Below are positions 10,401-21,432 of a stretch of DNA of 22,170 bases, piece after piece. A program made the position numbers and the translations under genes. Each line of letters starts with the position of its first letter. Positions within the stretch are counted from its first letter, which is position 1. The stretch is from Mnemiopsis leidyi (taxonomy: Eukaryota > Ctenophora > Tentaculata > Lobata > Bolinopsidae): positions 141,584 through 163,753 of the forward strand of contig JH153151.1 of the NCBI GenBank assembly GCA_000226015.1, given 5' to 3'. The notes under the pieces were generated by a model. The model was not told the DNA's origin. It ran no database searches and was given only the letters and a program-made list of their open reading frames with translations.

Positions 10401-13400
10401 ATATGCGGTTAAATTATGTAATTAATCATTTAAGTGTAGTACAGTACAGTACACAGTACACTGTATAGTACAGCACAGTATACAGTACAGTACAAAGTAC
10501 AGTACAAAGTACAGTACATTACACAGTACAGTACAGTACAGTTCACAGTACAGTTCACAGTACAGTTCACAGTACAGTTCACAGTACAGTTCACAGTACA
10601 GTACACAGTACAGTACACAGTACAGTACACAGTACAGTACACAGTACAGTACACAGTACAGTACACAGTACAGTACACAGTACAGTACAGTACACAGTAC
10701 ACAGTACAGTACACAGTACAGTACACAGTACAGTACACAGTACAGTACAGTACACAGTACAGTACACAGTACAGTACACAGTACAGTACACAGTACAAAG
10801 TACAGTACACAGTACAGCACACAGTACAGTACACAGTATACTGCAGTACAGCACAGTACACAGTATAGTCTAGAACACAGTACAGTACAGTACACAGTAC
10901 AGCACAGTACACAGTATAGTACAAAGTAAAGTACACAGTACCATGGGTGCAAATAAGTCAAAATTTACCTAATTTAAGGTACCGAAAATATTTTTTTAAT
11001 TTAGATATTTTGTCCCTGAATTCACAAAAATTTGAAACTGACGTGCTTTCAGCAAGGTGGGGATTTTTGCATTCAGTTCCTCTGCACATATTAGTGCGTT
11101 CGAAAAAGATTGTCAGTGAGCGTTTTATTCCAAAAGTAAAAGTCTGTGTAAAATTTCGTTACCAGGATCGGTTTTATCAGACAATTTTAGGTAAAGATAA
11201 GTTATTTTTAGGATAAGGGTTGAACTTTAACAGCCCTTTAAGCTAAGCTTTTTGATTTCATTTTCTACCTCCGCTGAATGAGATGAATCGTGATTTTCGT
11301 TTCAATGTTTTGACTCGACACAAGATGGGTCTATCTGCTGCAGACAGTCATATTAAGCTCGTAGCGGTTCACGGGGATGCTAGCCCTAACGAAAGGACTG
11401 TTTTCCGTTGGATTTCAGATATCTTGAATGGCCGATTACACCACGAAAAGAGGACAAGCCCTGGTAGACCAATTGTGACCTGTACCATTGCAGCAATCAG
11501 GAAAGTAAAGCGAATAAAAACTCAAAACTCATGATTATCATGCACTGATATTGCCTTACGCCTTTCTATACCAAAGACATTCGTTTTTGATATTCTAACT
11601 AAGAATCTTAACCTCAGAAACGTGCATGCTTTCTGGGTACCTCATTTTTTGTCAGAGAGCAACAAAACAGCTAGGGTGGCATATTGCAGAGCGTGACTTG
11701 AGCTGTTCAACACCAAGGGTCTGCAGTATATGGGGTCGAACTATGTTATTGAAGACGAACCTTGGTTTTTGTGGTCTCAAAAGTACAAGGGTAGAGTTTG
11801 GATCGGCAAAAAAGGCCCGAAACCGACAGATGTGAGTCAAAGTTAACAAAGAAGGAATCAATGAGTTTAATCGGGTTCACTTGCAAGCCTCAAAGATTTT
11901 CATTATCGGTGATGCCCCAAGGTACAACTATCGATGCCACCACTATGATTAAGTACCTAAAGGACACATCTAAAAGGTTTATGGGCCTCAGAACACACAA
12001 ATTTTCTCTGAGAAATTCACATCTCCGAATGGACCATGCGAATCTCACTCAGCCACTATCTTGCAAGATTATCGCAAACAGAACGGAATCTCAGTTGTTC
12101 ACCAGGCACACTATCCTCCAGTTTTAAACCTCCTCGACCGATATATGTTAAGAGCAATCAAGCGGAACCTTAGAAATTATGTTTTTAGGGCCCAGAAGAT
12201 GTCAAAGCCGCCATTCAGCGGAGCATAAGGGTGATGTCAGAAAACACCCTGATGGACCAACTTAAGAAGCTGTGTGACCACTGAGAACGTGTAACTGAAG
12301 TTAATGAAGATTATGTTGCCCAAAAACATTAAAATTTTGCACCGTTTAACTATATCAGCTGATTTATTCGACTACTGACAATCTTTTTCGAACGACCTAA
12401 TATTTATATTTCAACACAAACTTGGCCTTCAAATGTGTTAGCTTGCCTGTACAAAGGAAATAGAAAAATGTCAACTGGGACTGTTCGCCGCAGGCGAAAA
12501 TTTTTGAGGATTTTGACACAGACCTAGACCTAGAAGCGATTTGATAATAAAGGTCAATCTTATAGGAAGTCTTTCAATGAATACAAAACTGGGGTTCAAG
12601 GGCATGATTTAAATCTTATGACCCAGTAAATGCCCGCCGCAGGCGTAAAATTTCAAAGATTTTTGTCAAATAGAATGGCCTAGAAGCGATTTGGTAACAA
12701 AGGCAAATATCAAAGATAGTCTTTGATATTTGATGTAAGTTGAATTGGAGTAATGTGATTTTAACTGCGAGGATCTACAATAGATGGTGGTTTTTAGTAT
12801 CACATCGATAAATACAGTTATATGCAAAGAGGAGCATAATTTTCAAAATGATTGCTGGAAATTTGGCAGTTTGTCAATTATCGATATGACTAGCTGTATT
12901 GAACCAATATTTCTAATCAAATTGTTGCATTGCAAACAATTTAGTGAATGTGATATTATCAATCACTGATTTAAACAGACACAGTTAGAATTAATCTATT
13001 TAGATGAATATCATGTATAGCATTTATTTCTACACTTAGAAAATTCTAGTATCAAAAAGTTCATCAGGCTTCGATCAAGACCCTAATTTATAATTTTTAT
13101 CAGAAGTTAAAGATTTCTAATTTTAATCTTTAATCCTAAATTAATTATTTGAGAAAAACAGATTGAAAATTTAGCCCAGCGCGATGACCTAAATTCAATT
13201 ATTTTCTGTTAGAGTTGAAGGGACATTTTGAATGCAGGTGTAGATTAAATTTAGTGTTCGAAGCTAAATCGAAAAATTATCCTGATCTTCAATTTAGCTT
13301 GACCTCAAAATTCTGAATTAAGATTTCGAATTTTCGAAAATTTTTTGAGCAACTTTTGTCCGACTTAAAATTTAATTTAGACCATAAATTTAAGGTACCG

Positions 13401-13697
13401 TCGGTACAATTAGAGGCACTTTTCTGTAGGGGTGCACAGTACAGCACACAGTACAGCACAGTACACAGTAAACAGTACAGTACAGTACAGTACCGGTACA
13501 GCACAGTACAACACACAGTACAGTACACAGTACAGCACAGTACACAGTATAGTCTAGAACACAGTACAGTAACAAAACCAACAAAAGCTAACACTCGACA
13601 AACTAACCTGAGTCTCGCTACTTTCCAACTCCGATAGTAGATGGTTTATGTGAGTTTTGACCGTGTCGGTCGTCTCTAAGTTCGCTTCCTCGGTCAT
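7407..13697 (-). CDS. EXOC6: Exocyst complex component 6 (Sec15)
   Basis: Five minus-strand exons, 13608-13697, 10267-10389, 9177-10002, 8837-8929 and 7407-8737, join in frame to 820 residues; vertebrate EXOC6 is about 804. All introns are GT-AG. Recognisable landmarks are VRAVYEGGFE, HYQGFIDCVNELLKVQ, LCIPVLEMYQKLKEEM, ISRCDLKDFLKTIREKS, APIYRCLHIYSIIGE, VGFFVIENTLLHTTQGLV, then VFSKDNYSPL, LVRKSTNELLTKTL, KIDEFFELSRYNWT and the C-terminal KEMNQLLETVIKKLRTL. Sec15 tethers secretory vesicles in the octameric exocyst, binding Rab GTPases (Sec4/Rab8/Rab11) through its C-terminal helical bundles, and Sec10. A single gene cannot be assigned to EXOC6 versus EXOC6B. Intron 1 is 3.2 kb and carries a mariner element and two arrays; the other introns are 99-264 bp. 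The C-terminal extension (SRSNLNF) is lineage-specific. Confidence 0.96.
10435..10942. repeat. 12-bp CAGTAC minisatellite near the EXOC6 exon-2 acceptor
   Basis: The array is about 508 bp with unit (A/T)CACAGTACAGT, i.e. alternating CAGTAC and ACAGTACA blocks around the GTAC palindrome. A five-copy sub-block near 10539-10590 uses TTCACAGTACAG while most of the rest uses TACACAGTACAG. It ends about 45 bases before the exon-2 acceptor (10390, minus strand). Long minus-strand frames (Tyr-Cys-Thr-Val/Leu repeats) arise only from the 12-base period. Confidence 0.97.
11091..12400 (+). mobile_element. Mariner-family transposon with intact terminal repeats
   Basis: The element is 1310 bp. The left inverted repeat (11091-11117, TTAGTGCGTTCGAAAAAGAT...) matches the right one (12374-12400, reverse complement TTAGGTCGTTCGAAAAAGAT...) at 25 of 27 positions. 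A TA dinucleotide lies directly outside each end (11089-11090, 12401-12402), the mariner target duplication. Length and TA duplication fit the mariner family. It lies in EXOC6 intron 1, opposite in orientation to EXOC6, and carries a disabled transposase. Confidence 0.95.
11283..12332 (+). pseudogene. Disabled mariner transposase (DD34D type)
   Basis: The N-terminal helix-turn-helix region is readable (MGLSAADSHIKLVAVHGDA, then RTVFRWI and SPGRP). The same frame continues past a TGA at 11532-11534 to WVPHFLSE and past another TGA at 11694-11696 to VIEDEPWFLW. A frameshift near 11800 leads to MPQGTTIDATTM and RMDHANLT, another to HYPP...LLDRYMLRAIKRNLRNYVF, and another to GPEDVKAAIQRSIRVMSENTL. 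The three catalytic aspartates are still readable (codons at 11754, 12032, 12136), the last two about 34 residues apart, as in mariner. At least two internal stops and several frameshifts make it inactive. A TGA at 12282-12284 may be a further mutation, with the ancestral end at 12330-12332. Confidence 0.9.
12485..12715. repeat. Direct repeat pair about 146 bp apart
   Basis: Both copies begin CGCCGCAGGCG(A/T)AAA, pass through a GATTTT(T/G) stretch, and end CCTAGAAGCGATTTG(A/G)TAA(T/C)AAAGG. The leading 11-mer is itself a CGCC-GCA-GGCG hairpin. The copies could be ends of an unrecognised element or a local duplication. Confidence 0.7.
12704..12732. repeat. Perfect 13-bp hairpin with a 3-base loop
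   Basis: CAAATATCAAAGA, TAG, TCTTTGATATTTG: the two arms are exactly complementary. It follows directly after the second copy of the direct repeat. Confidence 0.85.
13434..13571. repeat. CAGTAC array next to the EXOC6 exon-1 donor
   Basis: About 138 bp of the same repeat family as 10435-10942, in the same orientation, ending 36 bases from the exon-1 donor (13607, minus strand). A 42-base block (13530-13571), including the distinctive AGTATAGTCTAGAACACAG, is identical to 10846-10887 in the first array. Confidence 0.95.
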
Positions 13698-14210
13698 CTC
13701 TAGAGTCTAGCGTGGAACAAGAACTACCAGTTACCGCCTGACACTCGAATTACTGGGCTTCCTCCGGCCTCGTTTGCTACATTTCTAGTAGATTAATAAA
13801 ATCGTATAATTTAAGTTTTTTACTTCTTTGTGCTCTATAAAGAAATGTTGCTACGTTCTCTTTGAATCTTCAAGTTTTGAGGATTTGAAAGCAGTGAAAG
13901 CATAATATGAACTCTTGAAATAACATCAAATAACTTAAAACAGCAGAAACCGAACACTCGAAAAAAAAGCAGATAAATGATAAATCTTGTACAGTACGAA
14001 TAGAAGTTTCACAAATTCGTACTTCAAGATCTTTCCCGCTTTTCTCTATAATACAGTAATCATCAAACCTTTAATTATAAAGTCTGTTTCCCATAAATAG
14101 TGACGATCTAAATCTCAAGTACAAACACCCAAAAATCGGGCTTTTCTCTCACAACAGTACAAATCATATATACCTTAAAAATTTTAAATACAAAAATACA
14201 CATTTCATCA
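13698..14210. other. NAA35-EXOC6 intergenic region
   Basis: The gap between NAA35 and EXOC6, co-directional on the minus strand, is about 513 bp. It contains no coding frame I can support and no clear minus-strand AATAAA. On the minus strand GTTCTTGTTCCACGCTAG and then CTCTAGAG lie just before the EXOC6 start codon, so a 3' splice site there is possible but weak. Confidence 0.5.
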
Positions 14211-17200
14211 TCAAACGACTTTCATAAAAGGAACATTTTGGCAGATAGAAAAATCTAAAATTGGCGGCTCCTTGGAATCTTTGCAGTGGCCATTGACAAC
14301 GAGACTCATTTGGACACAGTTCATCTTAACGACCTTGGCCAGACAATCAACGGAATGTTGCGGAGGAATTCTGTCCAACACTTGTTTCACAGAAGTAAAA
14401 TTGTCCAAAGATTCCTGAAACAGCTCCTGCTCCTGGCCAGGTGGAGCGTTAGCGATAATGTACGACAGAGAAGGATACTTGGATATCTCCAGAGGTATCG
14501 GCATGGAGATGTTGAAGGGCAGGAACCGTTGTCGGAACCTAAGTTCCTCGTTGTCGAACTTCTTGTCGAGGTACCCGTTGAGCTTGCCCTGAATGGCAAA
14601 CCCTTCCAGCGCTTTGATATAGCCGTGCGACATCATCTGGTAAACGTTTGTCATTTCAAGGACCATGTGGTTGGGTTTGTCGCGTTTTTTACGCTTCATG
14701 TTTTTGTTTCGTTTTGCGAGCTTCTTTTCTAGCGCTTCCCCAGCTAACACCTGTGTGACAGTCTAGATTGATGACAGTGTAACAGTGTAACAGTGTAACA
14801 GTGTAACAGTGGAGATAGATAACAGTGTAACAGTGTAACAGTAAAGATAGATGACAGTTTAACAGATAACAGTGTAACAGTAGAGATTGATGTGCATGTT
14901 TAACGATATTGGCACTGAATCTATGTAATTTCATTACAGAAATTTATCTGTATTCAACGGTTTTTGATCACGTATCATCATATTATATGTGTATTACTAT
15001 ATTCCCAAAAAGTAAGGTTTTATTTGGGAAGGGTCATAAATTTCTCGGATCGAGTGATAACGATTGACCGATAAGAAGAATGGCAAATCGACATCGAGAC
15101 TCGAAAGATCGAGCAACTCTATTATGTGATTTTAACCATTTGCGGCCCTCCCAAAAATAACTCGCTCGATTGTAGATACGTTGGAAATCACTTGCCAAAC
15201 AACATATCACGTGACCCATGCTCACTGCACGTGACGGCTGCTACTGACCTGATCCTGACCACAAATAATGGTCTGACGTAGCCAGCTAAAGAGATACTCC
15301 AAGTAACAGTAGATGTAGTGAGCTTCGTGTATTCCGTACAGCTCTAGGTCCCAGCCTAGTAGCAGGTACTTTATCATTACCTGAACATAATATTAGATAC
15401 AGTTTTACGTCATCCGTGTTACGTTATCTGTAAATGTTATCTGTTTTACATTGTCTGTAAATGTTATCTGTTTAAATTATTTATTTTACATGATATTGAT
15501 CTGTTTGACGTTATCTGTTGTTATAATCTACAACGGACCGAAATTTCAGCAACTCAAAGGGTTCTACTCTAAAATTTTATGTTAAATTAAAATCAGAGTT
15601 TGGCTACAAACCTCGACTGTGATAAGAGTTTTATGTTAAATTAAAATAAGAGTTTGGCTACAAACCTCTACTCTAAAGTTTTATGTTTGAGTAAAATTAG
15701 AGTTTGGCTACAATGTTAAATTAATGTTATGTTCGAGTAAAATTAGAGTTTCGCTACAAACCTCTACTCTAAAATTTAATGTTAAATTAAAATAAGAGTT
15801 TTGCTACAAACCTCGACTGTGATGAAAAGGACCCAACAACTGAAACTCCTCATATGATTAGCTGTGCTATCTGTATTAGACAAGTACCGATGTAGCATAT
15901 TGTCAAAGTTCTCCGACTTCTTGTAAAGATCGCTGAGATCGGGCAGCAGCGCACCGAGTTTCCGCCGCTGTCGACCCTTGTTGTGACACATGGCTTGTAA
16001 GTAGTCCTGGATGCACAGCGCGGTTCCGTCCAAAAAGTTGGTAACAAGAGACTTAACGTTCGTGTCACTCATGTACGGGGAAAAGAAGGAAATGGGATAA
16101 GAAAAAGTTTTGATTTCCTCCTTGATAACTTTGGTAAAGGGTTCCTCGCCCAGCACTTTGTTACCCATCAAGAACATGTAAAACAAACAGGACCGCGACA
16201 GCACGCACGGATTTTGTTCTGAAAACCTCACAAAAAATCTGATGACGGATGAGAGGGTCGTACTGTCGCTTATCTTCGTTACCAGCTCAATGTGAGCAAA
16301 TAGTCTCATCAAGTGCTCGCACATGGTGTTACGCTCCATGATCTCGATGTAGCGCGGAGGCGTGGACGCTAACAGTTTCTGATTCACGAGGTACTCAAAT
16401 CCGATCATTTTGCGGTGTTTTAAGTTCGTTACAACAGCTTGTGTGCCAGTATGCAGTGTCGCTTTAATGGGAGATACCGCATGGAAGAGCACCTTTAAGT
16501 CCTCCTTCAAAGGCTCAATGTTTTTCTTCTCAAACATCTGAATCTTATGGAGAACAATAACAAAGTACTTCCAAAAAGTAATACGTTTCAGGATAGCGTC
16601 CTCCGCAGGACCTATCTCCTGACCACGCTTGATCTTCTTGTTTATCTCTTCCTCCCCATCCTTCAACAGAGAGATAACCTTACTTGTAGAGATGTTCGGA
16701 GAGAGGTTGTAACCGTACGTGCAGGTCAGAAAGTCCTCTTCTTCGTAACACCCCGCGGTAGAGATCACGCAGTAGATCAACTCGCAGCATTTCAGCGCAG
16801 CGTTACAAATACTGACCAAAACGGGAGACTGTATCTGAGGTATGGAGTGTAGATACAGACAGGTTAAAACGGTCTGAGCTAGGCTGTGTCCGTTAAGCCA
16901 GGTGCAAATACAACACAACAGTTCGTCTGATATCCCGATAATATCTTCAGTTTGTATCCCTGGTTTATCAGCAGATCCCGGACCCAAAGGTAACAATCCC
17001 TTCTCTATAGCCTCCTCAGCACTTCCGACCTGACACAGTTCCTTGTTACACAACATACCGGCGTCCATCTTGGGGTCCATAAGCTCGATAGCTGACATGG
17101 CCTCGAACAGACCAAAGTTTTGGTCCTTGACAAGGTGGCCGATTGGAAGAGTGTTTGAGGCAGCGGCAAACTTCTTTGTGATGTCCACCCACTCATATTG

Positions 17201-17215
17201 GGGCGGGCTCGTCAT
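14211..17215 (-). CDS. NAA35: N-alpha-acetyltransferase 35, NatC auxiliary subunit
   Basis: Three minus-strand exons, 15812-17215 (468 codons), 15249-15380 (44 codons) and 14211-14750 (179 codons plus stop), join in phase 0 to 691 residues; human NAA35 is 725. NAA35 (yeast Mak10) is the large scaffold of NatC, with NAA30 catalytic and NAA38 as third subunit; it acetylates N termini such as Met-Leu and Met-Ile. Conserved landmarks are WVDITKKF, FGLFEAMSAIELMDPKMDAG, the WLNGHSLAQTVLTCLYLHS motif, EEEDFLTCTYG, GFEYLVNQKLL, FSEQNPCVLSRS, YLLLGWDLELYGIHE...YIYCYLEYL in exon 2, and the basic KKLAKRNKNMKRKKRDKP start of exon 3. The start is set by a Met ten residues before WVDIT. The gene normally has many introns in animals, so losing nearly all is notable. 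Both introns carry tandem arrays at their edges. Confidence 0.97.
14764..14892. repeat. 8-bp AACAGTGT array at the NAA35 exon-3 acceptor
   Basis: Runs of AACAGTGT alternate with short GATAGAT/GATTGATG spacers, giving a two-level repeat. On the transcribed strand it reads ACACTGTT, supplying a T/C-rich tract that ends 13 bases before the acceptor at 14751. Confidence 0.93.
15412..15514. repeat. TTATCTGT-type repeat near the NAA35 exon-2 acceptor
   Basis: GTTATCTGT(T/A) recurs about five times with AAATG and TTTACAT spacers, beginning about 30 bases inside intron 1 from the exon-2 acceptor (15381, minus strand). The copies are imperfect. Confidence 0.75.
15565..15824. repeat. ~52-bp minisatellite spanning the NAA35 exon-1 donor
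   Basis: About five copies share ACTCTAAAATTTTATGTTAA, then AATNAGAGTTTGGCTACAAA and CCTCT. The rightmost copy runs into exon 1: its CTACAAACCTC is the donor itself (on the minus strand GAG followed by GTTTGTAG). The copy at 15603-15623 also repeats the exon bases CGACTGTGAT, so the true exon-intron junction is present twice. Confidence 0.93.
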
Positions 17216-17511
17216 GCCTGGAGTACACGAGTTGGTTTTGTGAAAAACATGGATTTTTTTGGAAAAAGCTCTATTATCAACTTAACGTTATTTTCAGAAA
17301 AGTTAGTTTGAGCTTAGTTATAGCAACCTGAATCTTAATATCCTGCAATTCGTGAAAAGTAGCTAATCTCAAGCAAGCACTTGCCTTAATGTGACTCTTA
17401 GTAATATATCAAACTAAAGAAAACTATCGTGTCACCCAAACAAGAAAACCCACAAATCTAGCAATAAGTTAAAAAGAGAGCAGAATGACCTAAAAGAAAA
17501 ATCATGAAGTC
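17216..17511. other. FAU-NAA35 intergenic region
   Basis: Only 296 bp separate the FAU stop from the NAA35 start. No coding frame or clear minus-strand AATAAA is seen. On the minus strand CTCGTGTACTCCAG ends two bases before the NAA35 start codon, a plausible 3' splice site. Confidence 0.5.
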
Positions 17512-17907
17512 TTAAGAATTAGAGTTGGGTCCCTTCTTCCTGCCAAATTGACTAACAGCGGTGCTGAATCTTCTGTTATACTGGATCCTTCTCTTACATC
17601 TTCCCGTTTTCTTCTTCTTCTTGTCCTCCTGTTTTGCTACTTTGGGGGTTTGTCCCTTAACTTTACCGGCACGAGCCAGAGATCCGTGAACTTTACCTCC
17701 CAACAATCGACCTGACAGACAGAGGGTGCTGTTATGTGGGACGCACCGGGACAGCACCGCGTCGTCGCAGAGGGGGTTCCCCGCGTGGGTCATGACTTGC
17801 TCCTCGACGGGACATAGTTCGGAGAGTCGCTGTTTGAGCTGGAGGACTGTGGTGGTTTCCTCTACTGTTACACACTGAGTGTCGTCCGCCTGGATGAACA
17901 GCTGCAT
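17512..17907 (-). CDS. FAU: FAU: ubiquitin-like FUBI fused to ribosomal protein eS30
   Basis: The single uninterrupted frame encodes 131 residues. Residues 1-71 form the ubiquitin-like FUBI domain (starts MQLFIQADD, ends LLGG) and residues 72-131 are the small-subunit protein eS30 ([20 protein letters not shown], then a lysine run, [10 protein letters not shown] and a KKGPNSNS end). The precursor is cleaved after the diglycine and eS30 joins the 40S subunit near the decoding centre; FUBI release is needed for 40S maturation. Length and the junction match the animal protein closely. eS30 is far better conserved than FUBI, as usual. The coding region lacks introns, unlike vertebrate FAU, so either introns were lost or this is a retrocopy; its intact state and its setting argue for a functional gene. 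Confidence 0.97.
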   Translation of the reverse strand: MQLFIQADDTQCVTVEETTTVLQLKQRLSELCPVEEQVMTHAGNPLCDDAVLSRCVPHNSTLCLSGRLLGGKVHGSLARAGKVKGQTPKVAKQEDKKKKKTGRCKRRIQYNRRFSTAVSQFGRKKGPNSNS

Positions 17908-17917
17908 TTCTAGCTAC

Positions 17918-17938
17918 ACTGAGAGAGATATTGTTAGT
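17918..17938 (-). promoter_or_regulatory. Probable 3' splice site just before the FAU start
   Basis: On the minus strand ACTAACAATATCTCTCTCAG contains a consensus branch point (CTAAC), a pyrimidine tract and AG, ending 11 bases before the FAU ATG. This could be the acceptor of a 5' UTR intron or of a trans-spliced leader. Confidence 0.65.
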
Positions 17939-18548
17939 TTTGTGTAATTTTGTGTGGCCAGGTATCCTTATTTGGTACACTTGACTCGAGTCTTAAATAT
18001 GATCAATGTTAATCTAAATTAACGATAATTGCAGAGCATGAATCTGAAAATTTCAAGGTGCAATTTTGCAATTCTAACTGTAACTTTGACTTGAGAGTGG
18101 ATTCACAGTAAAAAGACGTGGATAAAATGTTGATTATATAGGTTTGCTGTAATATATAATATTGACATAGTACTAATAGTCGTAATAATTCCAAACTATG
18201 ATATCAGACGAAAAGAAAAATTCCAAGTAATCCCAGTGTTACATTATATTCAGACCATGTAAATTACGCAACATTAAACTGATTAATATGAGATTTAAGG
18301 CACCGTTCAAGGGGGCGAAACCCCTGCACTGGGTCTCACGAAAACACGAGTATCGAAGTTGTCAAATTAAAATTTTCAAAACTTCAATCAAATCAAAATA
18401 GATATCGCCTTAAATCTAGCTCGATTGCATCATTATTAAGACGGACATTATCAGTAAAAATAAGACACCTTGATTTCGGGCGCTGAGTACAAAACAGAAA
18501 ACACAGAAATCGTGAAGGGCGGAGTGCGATGTGACGATGATACCGTGT

Positions 18549-18558
18549 GTCACGTGAC
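18549..18558. promoter_or_regulatory. Palindromic E-box GTCACGTGAC, copy 1
   Basis: A perfect 10-bp palindrome matching the bHLH-zip (USF/MITF-TFEB type) binding consensus, about 640 bases upstream of the FAU start. An identical decamer lies at 18984-18993. A functional role is inference. Confidence 0.4.
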
Positions 18559-18983
18559 CGCGAATTTGGATCAATATGTTCGGAAAAAGAAAACAAATTG
18601 TTCGGATTCAACGGCACATGCGTCGTGACTCATCATCAGTAGAACTCCTCATTACTTAAAAATACACATGATTAAAAGTTATATACTTAACAACTAACCA
18701 ATTGCAATCGGCCGGCTGTTCATATCAATTGAAAAGCAGAAAATTATAATTGTCAAAGCAAATATATTCAAATAAATATTCCATAGTTGCTCAGAGTATT
18801 CCTAATATGGTATTAAGTCGAGCACATTGTGAAGTCGGCAGCAAGAATCGCATGCTAATCTCAAAAGTCGGTATAACACGCCTACTAAACTAATCCTAGC
18901 TGTATGCGATTTACTCGTTAACTTCACCTACTATAATTGAATATGATAGAAACCACGAGGCAGCTCATGATAGCGCTTAAACT

Positions 18984-18993
18984 GTCACGTGAC
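18984..18993. promoter_or_regulatory. Palindromic E-box GTCACGTGAC, copy 2
   Basis: Second perfect GTCACGTGAC decamer in the gap between macroH2A and FAU, followed by CCCCTGC; the same CCCCTGCACT also follows the hairpin near 18320. A functional role is inference. Confidence 0.4.
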
Positions 18994-19165
18994 CCCTGCA
19001 CTTAGATTTGGCCCAAGAATCAAACACGTTAAGTAAGTATCAACTTATCATCTATCTATTTAACTTGTTAAATCTGCACAATAGGGCGGTTGGAAAGAAC
19101 CAATGGAACGAGAACATTTGACTTAAAAACGTTTTCTGCTCTCGCCACATTAACTCAAGGTGAAA

Positions 19166-21432
<2,267 letters not shown>

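Larger units (their letters stand above)
12401..13429. other. EXOC6 intron 1, segment between mariner and second array
   Basis: No exon is recognised. It contains two diverged direct repeats around 12485-12567 and 12631-12715 and a short perfect hairpin at 12704-12732, described separately. The stretch 12970-13380 is very AT-rich with no structure I can name. Confidence 0.5.
17938..19165. other. macroH2A-FAU intergenic region
   Basis: 1.2 kb without a coding frame I can support. It contains two perfect GTCACGTGAC decamers (18549-18558 and 18984-18993) and a small GGGG-CGAAA-CCCC hairpin near 18312-18326. The FAU promoter, if FAU has its own, should lie here. Confidence 0.55.

Noticed and set aside
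10435-10942. Regular repeats resembling a CRISPR array
   Set aside because: There are no unique spacers, the unit is 12 bp, and the DNA is eukaryotic.
10422-10961. Long open frames of Tyr-Cys-Thr-Val/Leu repeats on the minus strand
   Set aside because: They exist in all three frames because the 12-bp array period keeps stop codons out; the stretch is inside EXOC6 intron 1.
12784-12969. 61-residue plus-strand frame in EXOC6 intron 1
   Set aside because: AT-rich, no known motif, antisense to the gene.
15018-15175. Possible MITE in NAA35 intron 2 from loosely inverted TTATTT(TT)GGGAGGG-like segments
   Set aside because: Arms match only partly and no target-site duplication is visible.
17732-17980. 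Alternative 82-residue frame overlapping FAU from an upstream ATG
   Set aside because: Out of frame with FUBI-eS30, crosses the likely 3' splice site, and has no homology.
18393-18617. 74-residue minus-strand frame upstream of FAU
   Set aside because: No recognisable family, low-complexity basic composition, and it overlaps the presumed promoter region with an E-box palindrome.
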